64,000 nt of DNA from Aliarcobacter lanthieri (GTDB lineage Bacteria; Campylobacterota; Campylobacteria; Campylobacterales; Arcobacteraceae): contig NZ_CP053839.1 of NCBI RefSeq assembly GCF_013201625.1, positions 744,001-808,000 on the forward strand. The letters are read 5' to 3'. The position numbers and the translations under genes are program-made. This document shows, piece by piece, positions 50,155 to 62,337 of the stretch. The first letter of the stretch is position 1. Each line of letters starts with the position of its first letter. The notes below the pieces were generated by a model. That model was not told where the DNA came from. It searched no databases and worked only from the letters and a program-made list of their open reading frames with translations.

Positions 50155-51066
50155 CTAATTAAAATATTGTAAGAAAACTATTAAAAATAGGGCAGCAATA
50201 ATTGTTTGTACAGTTATTATAGTTGTCATTAAAGACAAATTACCACCTAGTTGACGTGCAAGTATAAAAGCACTAGGTGCTGTTGGCATAATTGCAAATA
50301 AAACTAATATTGAAATCATCAAATCATCAAGATCAAAATAAATTGCAAGAAAGTAGATAATTACTGGTAAAACTATGAACTTTGCTATCATAGTAACAGT
50401 TAAATCTTTTTTTGAACTTCCAATTTCTTTTAAAACTAAAGTATACCCAATAGATAAAAGCCCAAGTGGAAGAGCAGCACTACTTAAAATTTTTAGTAAG
50501 TTTTCTATGCTAATTGGTAATATAATTCCAGAAAAATTTATTAGTGCTCCTAAAACACAAGATATTATTAAAGGATTTTTTATAATAGATTTAACCAAAT
50601 ATATAAAATCAATTTTACTATTGTTTGAGTATAAAGCAAAAATTGTTATACAAAAAACATTCAAAATAGGGATAGCAAAAGTTATTATAATAGCTGATAA
50701 AACTAAACCATTTGAACCAAATATAGAACCACTTAAAGCTAAAAATACATAAGTGTTAAATCTAATTCCCCCTTGAACAATAGATGTAAATGAGCTATTT
50801 GTTGTAGGACTAATTTTATTAAATATCATTAAAATAAGCATTGTTATAAATATTGCTAGAATAGAAACTAATATAAAAGTTATGCTATTTGAATCAATTT
50901 TAGCTTTTGATAAGGTAAAAATTAAAAGTGCAGGCATTAAAACATAGTATGTAAGTTTATCTGCCATTGGCCAAAATTCATGTGAAGGGAAACTTATTCT
51001 TTTAAATAAGTATCCAATCACAATTAGGGAAAATATAGGGATTAAACTAGAAAATATATGTTCCAT
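50155..51066 (-). CDS. AEC-family (auxin efflux carrier type) permease
   Basis: The 303-residue inner-membrane protein has about ten hydrophobic segments and AEC-family features: LIPIFSLIVIGYLFKR at the N terminus, an ALPLGLLSIGYTL repeat region, and the C-terminal MPTAPSAFILARQLGG. Bacterial members export malate or other organic acids. It follows pgi by 3 bases and so shares the pgm-galU-pgi transcript. Confidence 0.85.
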   Translation of the reverse strand: MEHIFSSLIPIFSLIVIGYLFKRISFPSHEFWPMADKLTYYVLMPALLIFTLSKAKIDSNSITFILVSILAIFITMLILMIFNKISPTTNSSFTSIVQGGIRFNTYVFLALSGSIFGSNGLVLSAIIITFAIPILNVFCITIFALYSNNSKIDFIYLVKSIIKNPLIISCVLGALINFSGIILPISIENLLKILSSAALPLGLLSIGYTLVLKEIGSSKKDLTVTMIAKFIVLPVIIYFLAIYFDLDDLMISILVLFAIMPTAPSAFILARQLGGNLSLMTTIITVQTIIAALFLIVFLQYFN

Positions 51067-51069
51067 TAC

Positions 51070-52302
51070 CTAGTTTTTACTTTTTAGTTTATCTTTTAAT
51101 ATTATTTTTCCACCTTCAACACCTGGTTGATCATAAGTATTTATTCTTAAAAATTTACCAACTATAGAAGTTAATAATTCATAGTAAAATAGGAGCTTTC
51201 CTATTTCAAATTCACTTATCTCTTCTATTTCAATTAAATCAATAGGAATATCTTTTTTATACTCTTTTACTGAAGCAATAGTTGCATCTGCTTGTAGATT
51301 TATAAGCTCCTTAAAATCAAGATTATTAATATAATCTAACTCCTCTAAACCTTGTAGTGTTGTAGGTGCAATTTTTGTATCATCTTTGAAATCTTTTATC
51401 TTTATAAAAGTTACAGTTTTATCACGTTTACCTTCAACGATTAGTTGTAGAAATGAATGTTGGTCAACAGGTCCAAGTAATCCAATAGGTGTTAAACCTT
51501 GATTTGTACTATTTGCATCTATTTTTCCTAAACTTTCTCCCCAAAGCTGGATATACCATTTATTAAATCCTTCTAAAAGTTGAGAATATGAAAAAACGGC
51601 ATTTATATTATAAACATCTTTGTACTCATAATAAGTTCTAGCTTTTTTTATTAAGTGAGTATAAAGTTCATATTGTTCAAAAAATGAAGTTGATATATGT
51701 CTAGCACCTTTTAAAAGTTCATCAATATCAAAACCAGCCAAATATAATGGGATTAATCCAACATTAGATAAAACTGAAAATCTTCCACCAACATTTTTTG
51801 GGATATCAAAAGTTTTTATATTATTTGATTTTGCAAAAGTATTTAGTTTACTATCATCTTCTGTTATTACTAAAAGATTTGATTGATCAATTTTTATAAT
51901 TGACATAAGATATTTAAATATTGATACAGTTTCTATTGTAGTTCCAGACTTAGATATAATTATAAACAAAGTATCTTCTAAATCAAATTGTGAAATAGTT
52001 CCATTTAAGTTTACAGGATCTGTACTTTCAAAGAAAAAGATTTCTTTTTTTAAAGATTTGTTTTTTTGTTTGTGATATTTTAGAAAATTATATATTGCAT
52101 ATGTTCCTAAAGTACTTCCACCTATTCCAATGATAGCAATATTTTTTTGTTTAAAATCTAAATTATCTAGCTCTTTTTTAATACTTGTTGTATCTGTATA
52201 TGGTAAAGAGTAATAACCTATCTCTTCACGCTCTTTTTTTATTTCTAAAAAAATATCTTCATCACTTAGAGATATCTTTGGATAATATAGATTGTTTTTC
52301 AT
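51070..52302 (-). CDS. pgi: Glucose-6-phosphate isomerase
   Basis: This enzyme interconverts glucose-6-P and fructose-6-P. At 410 residues it is the short form seen in Campylobacterota. Motifs are IGIGGSTLGTYAIYNF, IIISKSGTTIETVS (phosphate loop), NKWYIQLWGESLGK, PIGLLGPVDQHSFLQL with the catalytic His, and the C-terminal YDQPGVEGGKIILK. Its ATG shares a base with the galU stop. Confidence 0.93.
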   Translation of the reverse strand: MKNNLYYPKISLSDEDIFLEIKKEREEIGYYSLPYTDTTSIKKELDNLDFKQKNIAIIGIGGSTLGTYAIYNFLKYHKQKNKSLKKEIFFFESTDPVNLNGTISQFDLEDTLFIIISKSGTTIETVSIFKYLMSIIKIDQSNLLVITEDDSKLNTFAKSNNIKTFDIPKNVGGRFSVLSNVGLIPLYLAGFDIDELLKGARHISTSFFEQYELYTHLIKKARTYYEYKDVYNINAVFSYSQLLEGFNKWYIQLWGESLGKIDANSTNQGLTPIGLLGPVDQHSFLQLIVEGKRDKTVTFIKIKDFKDDTKIAPTTLQGLEELDYINNLDFKELINLQADATIASVKEYKKDIPIDLIEIEEISEFEIGKLLFYYELLTSIVGKFLRINTYDQPGVEGGKIILKDKLKSKN

Positions 52303-53168
52303 TATTTTTTACCACTAACTTTTTTTTCTTCTTTTATTGATTTATCATAAAAATAGTTTGTAGCTTTTACAAATCCATCTATACTTCCACAATCAAATCT
52401 TTGACCTTCAAATTTATATGCTAAAACCATACCTTTTTTTGCTTGAGTTAAAAGTGCATCAGTTATTTGAATTTCACCACCTTTTCCAGGTTTTGTTTCT
52501 CTTATAATATCAAAAATATCTGGTGTTAAAATATATCTTCCAATAATTGCTAAATTTGAAGGTGCAACTTCAGGTTCTGGTTTCTCAACCATATCTTTTA
52601 CCATAAATATCCCAGGTTCTATTTCATTCCCTGCAATTACTCCATATTTATTTGTATCTTCTTTTGGGATTTCTTCAATAGCTACAATAGAGCAGTGATA
52701 TTTTTTGTATAAATCAACCATTTGAGATAAAACACCTTTTGTTGGTGCATCACATAAATCATCTGCTAGTAAAACAGCAAAAGGTTGGTTACCAATTAAG
52801 TTTTCTCCACATAATATTGCATGACCTAGACCTTTCATCTCAATTTGTCTAGTATAAGAAAAAGTACATTTTGTAATAACTGAACGAATTTCTGTTAAAT
52901 AATGTTCCTTACTTGTCCCTTTTATTTGATGCTCAAGTTCATAAGATATATCAAAGTGATCTTCAATAGCTCTTTTACCACGACCTGTTACAATTGACAT
53001 ATTTTCAATTCCAGCTGCTAATGCTTCCTCAACTCCATATTGTATAAGTGGTTTTGTTAAAACTGGTAACATCTCTTTTGGTGTTGCTTTTGTTGCAGGT
53101 AAAAATCTTGTACCATAACCTGCAGCAGGGAATAGACATTTTTTAATTGGATTATTTGTATTACTCAT
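52302..53168 (-). CDS. galU: UTP-glucose-1-phosphate uridylyltransferase
   Basis: GalU makes UDP-glucose from UTP and glucose-1-P for lipopolysaccharide and other glycans. The 288-residue protein has the nucleotidyltransferase signature FPAAGYGTRFLPATKATPKE, KPLIQYGVEEALAAG, LLADDLCDAPTKGV and EKPEPEVAPSNLAIIGRY. It is placed between pgm, which supplies its substrate, and pgi. Confidence 0.95.
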   Translation of the reverse strand: MSNTNNPIKKCLFPAAGYGTRFLPATKATPKEMLPVLTKPLIQYGVEEALAAGIENMSIVTGRGKRAIEDHFDISYELEHQIKGTSKEHYLTEIRSVITKCTFSYTRQIEMKGLGHAILCGENLIGNQPFAVLLADDLCDAPTKGVLSQMVDLYKKYHCSIVAIEEIPKEDTNKYGVIAGNEIEPGIFMVKDMVEKPEPEVAPSNLAIIGRYILTPDIFDIIRETKPGKGGEIQITDALLTQAKKGMVLAYKFEGQRFDCGSIDGFVKATNYFYDKSIKEEKKVSGKK

Positions 53169-53169
53169 T

Positions 53170-54546
53170 TTATTTTCCTTGTAATTTATTAAATAGATTT
53201 ATTAAACACTCTTCGTAGATTTTTGCATTTTCTTTTGTATCTGCTTCAAATCTTGTAACTAATTTTGGAGTTGTATTACTAGCTCGAACCAATCCCCAAC
53301 CTTTTTCAAATATAACTCTTACACCATCAACTGTTATAATATCCTTGATTTTTGGAAAATTTACAGATGGATTTTGTAAAGCTTCTTTTAAATCTTCAAT
53401 TATTTTAAATTTTGTATCTTCAGTTACAGTTATATTTATTTCAGGAGTTGAGTAAACTTGTGGTAAAGCTTCATACTCTTTATCAAAATCAAATCCTTGG
53501 TCTATAAGTTCTAAAGCTCTAAAAGTAGCATAAATAGCATCATCATATCCAAAATATCTATCATTAAAGAATAAATGTCCAGAAACTTCAGCAGCAAAAT
53601 CGGCATTTGTTTCTTTAATTTTTACTTTCAAGTTTGAATGTCCTGTCTTATACATTATAGCTTTACCATAAGAATTTATAGTATCGTACATAACTTGAGA
53701 ACATTTTACTTCCCCAATAACTGTTGGGTTTTTAATATGCTTAGAGAAAAATATTGCTAAAATATCTCCTTTAAAATTATATTTTTGAGAAAGTAGAGCA
53801 ATTCTATCTGCATCACCATCATAAGCAAATCCAAAATCAAACTCTTTAGTTGCTAATTCTTTTTTGATATCTTCTAAAGTATGCTCATCACTAGGATCTG
53901 GATGATGATTTGGGAAAGTACCATCTGGATCTTCAAATAAAATTTTATGTTTAATATTTAGTTTTGTTAATATCTCACCTAAAACAACACCAGCAACACC
54001 ATTACCACAATCAAAAATAAATTTTTTATTTTCTAATTTTAAATGTTTAAAACTTTCAACTATATAATCTATATATTTATTTTTTGAATCAATATTAATA
54101 GTTTTTTCATTATTTGGAATAATAGATTTATCATTTAAAATCTCTCTTCCTAAAGCATAAATATCTTCTCCAAAAAATGGGTCTTTATTTAAAGTGATTT
54201 TGAAACCATTATATTCTGGTGGATTATGTGAACCAGTTATCATAACTGACCCATCACATTTTAAACCATCAAATTCTGTAAAATTTGCAAAATAATTTGC
54301 AGGAGTTGGAACAAGCCCCATATCCAAAACTTTTAATCCAGCTTGATTTATCCCAGAACTTAACCAATCTTTTAAAATAGGTGAATGAAGTCTTGCATCA
54401 TAACCAACAGCTATATAAATAGCACTTGGAACTCTTTGTATTAAGGCTTTTGCTAAATAGTATCCGATTTTTTTTACAATATCTTCATTTAACTCTTTTT
54501 CAAATATACCTCTAATATCATACTCTCTAAAAATAGATGAACTCAT
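53170..54546 (-). CDS. Phosphomannomutase/phosphoglucomutase
   Basis: The 458-residue AlgC-type enzyme moves phosphate between C6 and C1 of glucose or mannose. It starts MSSSIFREYDIRGIF. The phosphoserine loop is MITGSHNPPEYNGFK (about residue 105), the metal loop is FAYDGDADRIALL, and the sugar and phosphate loops are EVSGHLFF and VRASNTTPKLVTRFE. It is the first gene of a four-gene operon (pgm, galU, pgi, AEC permease). Substrate choice between glucose and mannose cannot be read from sequence alone; many members use both. Confidence 0.93.
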   Translation of the reverse strand: MSSSIFREYDIRGIFEKELNEDIVKKIGYYLAKALIQRVPSAIYIAVGYDARLHSPILKDWLSSGINQAGLKVLDMGLVPTPANYFANFTEFDGLKCDGSVMITGSHNPPEYNGFKITLNKDPFFGEDIYALGREILNDKSIIPNNEKTINIDSKNKYIDYIVESFKHLKLENKKFIFDCGNGVAGVVLGEILTKLNIKHKILFEDPDGTFPNHHPDPSDEHTLEDIKKELATKEFDFGFAYDGDADRIALLSQKYNFKGDILAIFFSKHIKNPTVIGEVKCSQVMYDTINSYGKAIMYKTGHSNLKVKIKETNADFAAEVSGHLFFNDRYFGYDDAIYATFRALELIDQGFDFDKEYEALPQVYSTPEINITVTEDTKFKIIEDLKEALQNPSVNFPKIKDIITVDGVRVIFEKGWGLVRASNTTPKLVTRFEADTKENAKIYEECLINLFNKLQGK

Positions 54547-54664
54547 CTTGTGTATAACTCCTAAACATAATTATATAAAAATTTCAAAATTTTATCTAAA
54601 AATTGTAAAATAAATGTTTACAAAAAGAAAAACAGCAATTAAGTTTAGATTAAGCGAAATACTC

Positions 54665-54693
54665 TTGACAAATATAAAAAAACCCACTATAAT
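54665..54693 (+). promoter_or_regulatory. Consensus sigma-70 promoter of the rRNA operon
   Basis: TTGACA (54665-54670) and TATAAT (54688-54693), both perfect, are separated by exactly 17 bases. An A-rich tract lies upstream (AAAAAGAAAAACAG), a possible UP element. Transcription should begin near 54700, about 30 bases before tRNA-Asn. Confidence 0.88.
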
Positions 54694-54728
54694 TCCCGTC
54701 CAATTTGACTGAAAGTAGTTAAATAGAA

Positions 54729-54803
54729 TCCGGCATAGCTCAGCGGTAGAGTAGATGACTGTTAATCATTTGGTCCCTGGTTCGATCCCAGGTGCCGGAG
54801 CCA
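54729..54803 (+). tRNA. tRNA-Asn (GTT)
   Basis: 75 bases with CCA encoded. The 7-bp acceptor stem (TCCGGCA with TGCCGGA) is perfect, the anticodon loop is CTGTTAA, and the T arm contains TTCGATC. It sits between the rrn promoter and 16S, so it is the first product of the rRNA transcript. Confidence 0.95.
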
Positions 54804-54826
54804 TTTTAAGATTTAGAAAAATCTGA

Positions 54827-54841
54827 GTTCTTTAAAGTTTA
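54827..54841 (+). promoter_or_regulatory. boxA-like antitermination site in the rrn leader
   Basis: GTTCTTTAAAGTTTA resembles the boxA consensus TGCTCTTTAACA recognised by NusB-S10. It lies after tRNA-Asn and before 16S, as expected for rRNA antitermination. The rest of the leader 54804-55113 holds only the 16S processing arm. Confidence 0.5.
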
Positions 54842-54858
54842 AGACGGTGATAGAGAAG

Positions 54859-54881
54859 TAATCTTTATAAACCGAATATAT
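54859..54881 (+). other. 16S processing stem, 5' arm
   Basis: 23 bases perfectly complementary to 56692-56714 on the other side of 16S. The long duplex is the expected RNase III site that releases the 16S precursor. Confidence 0.85.
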
Positions 54882-55113
54882 GATTGTTAAAAAAATAAAA
54901 AAAATGTACAAGTGGAGAGTTTGTATGTCAGAGATGATGTATAGATTAAGAACTTGTCTATAATTTGAGTGATAATTTTGTAACTAACGAATAAGAGAGT
55001 ATGTTTAGAGATAGATATATAATTTTAAGAGTAATTATAGAATATGTCAGTTTCAAACACTATAAAGATATGTTTAGATTATATAGTAAGATATATGGAC
55101 TAGATATAGATAA

Positions 55114-56631
<1,518 letters not shown>

Positions 56632-56691
56632 CAGAGAAATGTATTAAGATTTGTTTCTTAATACATAGAAAAATGAAAAACAATTAACAAT

Positions 56692-56714
56692 ATATATTCG
56701 GTTTATAAAGATTA
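56692..56714 (+). other. 16S processing stem, 3' arm
   Basis: Pairs perfectly over 23 bases with 54859-54881, closing the loop around 16S. Confidence 0.85.
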
Positions 56715-56737
56715 TTTGAATAAATATATAGGTAAAT

Positions 56738-56814
56738 GGGCCTATAGCTCAGCTGGCTAGAGCGCTCGACTGATAATCGTGAGGTCTCAGGTTCAAGTCC
56801 TGATAGGCCCACCA
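56738..56814 (+). tRNA. tRNA-Ile (GAT)
   Basis: 77 bases with encoded CCA. The acceptor stem is GGGCCTA with TAGGCCC, and the anticodon loop is CTGATAA. The anticodon stem as I fold it (CTCGA with TCGTG) has a T-T mismatch at the second pair. It lies in the usual place in the 16S-23S spacer. Confidence 0.95.
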
Positions 56815-56833
56815 TAATAAGATAATCTTTGTT

Positions 56834-56909
56834 GGGGAATTAGCTCAGCTGGGAGAGCGCCTGCTTTGCACGCAGGAGGTCAGCGGTTCGATCCCGCTAT
56901 TCTCCACCA
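56834..56909 (+). tRNA. tRNA-Ala (TGC)
   Basis: 76 bases with encoded CCA. The acceptor stem is GGGGAAT with ATTCTCC (one G-T pair), and the anticodon loop is TTTGCAC. It follows tRNA-Ile by 19 bases. Confidence 0.96.
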
Positions 56910-57259
56910 TATATATTTAAAGAAATTCTAATATAAGTTTTATAGCAGATAAGATTTATATTAGGATTTATCCTAAAGAACACTAAAAAGATAACAATAG
57001 TTATTAAAATAGTACGATATTTAAAAATATAATGTTAAAGTCTTTAAAATTTTTTCGTAAGATTAAATAGTAATATTTAATTTTAAATAAAAAAAATTTC
57101 ATATCAATAATTTGTGATAAATTAGAATAGATTTAATTTATTATATAACTATAGATAGAACACAACTAAATTATTAAATAGAATATATTTAATAAGATAG
57201 TAGCCAAAGAATATTATCAAAACAAATTGATAAATATAGCGATATATTTATCAGGCAAT
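56910..57259 (+). other. tRNA-Ala to 23S spacer
   Basis: 350 bases, AT-rich, without a gene. The only structure I can support is the 23S processing arm at 57029-57044. Confidence 0.7.
57029..57044 (+). other. 23S processing stem, 5' arm
   Basis: 16 bases perfectly complementary to 60250-60265 behind 23S; pairing may continue past a one-base bulge. Likely RNase III site for the 23S precursor. Confidence 0.8.
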
Positions 57260-60168
<2,909 letters not shown>

Positions 60169-60249
60169 TTTTATTTCTTTGGTTTACTATCTTATTAAGT
60201 ATATCTTTACTTTATATTTGTGTAGGTTTTTTTTTGAAAATTTACTTTT

Positions 60250-60265
60250 AAGACTTTAACATTAT
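60250..60265 (+). other. 23S processing stem, 3' arm
   Basis: Pairs with 57029-57044 over 16 bases. Confidence 0.8.
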
Positions 60266-60289
60266 CTTTATTCCTTTAACTCTTTTGTT

Positions 60290-60340
60290 AAAGTTGAGTA
60301 TTAAGAGATTATCTCTATGATTCTTTTAATACTCAACTTT
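60290..60340 (+). other. Hairpin directly before 5S rRNA
   Basis: A 15-bp perfect stem (60290-60304 with 60326-60340) ends exactly where 5S begins. It is a probable processing site for 5S release. A smaller inner hairpin (AGAGA/TCTCT) is possible. Confidence 0.7.
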
Positions 60341-60455
60341 GTTAGTGGTTACAGAGAAGTGGAAATACCCAGCCCCATTCCGAACCTGGTAGTCAAGCAC
60401 TTCATCGCCGATAATACTGCTGGGTCCCCCGGTGGAAACGTAGGTCATCGCTAAC
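60341..60455 (+). rRNA. 5S ribosomal RNA
   Basis: About 115 bases. The ends pair (GTTAGTG with CGCTAAC, one G-T), and the core has CCCAGCCCCATTCCGAACC and GGTGGAAACGTAGGTC. Exact ends could differ by one or two bases. Confidence 0.93.
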
Positions 60456-60472
60456 TCTTTGAGTCTTTAATG

Positions 60473-60520
60473 CCTTTCCTAAGCTACTTTATCTAGTGTT
60501 TTAGGGAAGGTATCCCTTCT
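60473..60520 (+). terminator. Probable rRNA operon terminator
   Basis: CCTTTCCTAA (60473) pairs with TTAGGGAAGG (60501) with one G-T pair and an 18-base loop; a second small GGGA/TCCC hairpin and TTCTTAT follow. It is the only strong stem after 5S. Confidence 0.5.
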
Positions 60521-60888
60521 TATACAATTTATTCAACAATTTAATATCCTCCCTTTTGTCCTTATATATGCTTTTATATCATATCTATTTATACAAATTA
60601 ATTATTCCTTTTCCTACTATTAATCTAACAACTAATTAGATGTCCTCGTAATAATATCTCTGCTTTTCTTATTCTTAAATCTATTTTTTATTTTATTATC
60701 TATCCTATTACTGTCTACAGATTTTATATACATCTACTTTATCCAATTATATGCTCTTTTATCATACATACTATTTATTTATATATATCTAGTTATGTTA
60801 ATTTAATTATTAATAACAACTATTATATTTATATATTATTAAGGTTATTTTATTATCATTCTTTCTTATGTTATAAATAAGGGTATAA
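60521..60888. other. Gene-free, G-poor stretch after the rRNA operon
   Basis: About 370 bases with almost no G on the plus strand and no open frame of useful length on either strand. It could be a decayed minus-strand gene or simply spacer. Only the ribosome site of the next gene (AAGGG at its end) is recognised. Confidence 0.5.
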
Positions 60889-62163
60889 ATGAAAAAAAGA
60901 GATGATGGATATGTATTAGATACATCTTATCCTATGTTTTATTATAAAGAGATGGAACCTATTTGGCTTAGTTGTATAACAAATTTTTTAGGTTTTAAAG
61001 CACCTGATATTACAAAAGAATTTTCATATTTAGAATTAGCTTGTGGTACAGGTATAAATTTATTAGTTTCAGCTATTAGTAATCCAAATGGAAGTTTTAT
61101 AGGTATTGATTTTAATGAAAAACATATACAAATAGCACAAGATGCTGTAAAAGTGATGGGAATAACTAATTTAGAATTTATTCATTGTGATTTTGCTACT
61201 TTTCTAAAAAATAATGATAAAAAATTTGATTTTATAGTAAATCATGGTACATATTCATGGATTTCACCAGTTCATCAAAAGAGTATATTAGATATTGTTT
61301 CAAAATTTTTAAATAATCTAGGTATATTTTATCTACATTATATGTGCCATCCTGGATCCACTCCTTTACTTCCAATACAAAAGCTTTTAAATATTGTAGA
61401 TTATCATACAGATGAAAAATCAAATAAAAGTATTGAGATGGGAATATCATTATTTAAAGATTTAGATGAAGCTGGAACTTTTATTGATTATACAAGAATT
61501 GAAGCCATTAAAAATAGTTTACACAAAGATAGTTCATATTTAGCACATGAATTTTTAACAGATTTTTGGAATCCTTTATATAGTATTGATGTACATAAAA
61601 TGGTATTTGATGTTACTAAAACTGGATATTTAGGTAGTTCAAATACTTTTGAAAATATAGATAATCTTAGTATTCCTTCAAAAATTCAGCCAGTATTACA
61701 AAAAGTTAAATCTCCTATATTAAAAGAGTATATAAAAGATTTAGCAAGAAATCAAAAACAAAGAGAAGATATATTTCAAAAAGATTCAATTCCTTTTATA
61801 GGTGAAGATCATATAAATTGTTTAAATAAAATAAGATTTAAAAGAATGTCAGGTTGTCCAAAAAGTGGAGCAGTTGTTTTTAAAACACCAATAGGGGATA
61901 TAAATGCACCAAAAGAGATAATATCTCCAGTTCTTGAAGCTTTAGCTAAAAAAGATTGTACATTTGAAGAACTTTTAAATATTGAGCATTTTAAAAATCA
62001 ACCAAGATTGCTTTATGAAACTATTTTAATGCTTATGTATATGGAATATATTTATCCTAGTTCACTAAATTTTGAAATTATAAACTATGATATAACTAAA
62101 AGATTTAATAAATGGATTAAAGAAAATAGAATAAAAATAAAACCTATTTGGAATAAATATTAA
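60889..62163 (+). CDS. SAM-dependent methyltransferase, PKMT-like
   Basis: The 424-residue protein has an N-terminal class I methyltransferase domain: SAM motif YLELACGTGINLLVSA (about residues 46-61), GIDFNEKHIQIAQ, and FDFIVNHGTYSWISP. The middle and C-terminal parts resemble the methyltransferase regulatory domain and a winged-helix end (PKEIISPVLEALAKKDCTFE). Rickettsial outer-membrane-protein lysine methyltransferases (PKMT) have this layout, but the substrate here is unknown. AAGGG precedes the ATG. The gene stands alone between the rRNA operon and the TonB receptor. Confidence 0.82.
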   Translation: MKKRDDGYVLDTSYPMFYYKEMEPIWLSCITNFLGFKAPDITKEFSYLELACGTGINLLVSAISNPNGSFIGIDFNEKHIQIAQDAVKVMGITNLEFIHCDFATFLKNNDKKFDFIVNHGTYSWISPVHQKSILDIVSKFLNNLGIFYLHYMCHPGSTPLLPIQKLLNIVDYHTDEKSNKSIEMGISLFKDLDEAGTFIDYTRIEAIKNSLHKDSSYLAHEFLTDFWNPLYSIDVHKMVFDVTKTGYLGSSNTFENIDNLSIPSKIQPVLQKVKSPILKEYIKDLARNQKQREDIFQKDSIPFIGEDHINCLNKIRFKRMSGCPKSGAVVFKTPIGDINAPKEIISPVLEALAKKDCTFEELLNIEHFKNQPRLLYETILMLMYMEYIYPSSLNFEIINYDITKRFNKWIKENRIKIKPIWNKY

Positions 62164-62251
62164 TAATAATATTTTTCAATCAATAATTAGTATTAATTTA
62201 AAGTTATATTAAGAATAATTCATTAACATATCATTCACTTTTTGCTAATTA

Positions 62252-62277
62252 AAATAATAATTATCAAATTGTATTAT
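62252..62277 (+). promoter_or_regulatory. Fur-box-like site and promoter of the TonB receptor
   Basis: AAATAAT-A-ATTATCA (62252-62266) matches the TGATAAT-N-ATTATCA Fur element at 12 of 14 positions. A TATTAT -10-like element follows at 62272-62277, so the Fur-like box covers the -35 position. AT-rich background lowers certainty. Confidence 0.5.
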
Positions 62278-62337
62278 TTATAGATTCTCCTAAAAATCTA
62301 TAAGAAATTTTAATCACAATACAAAAAAGGAATAAAG

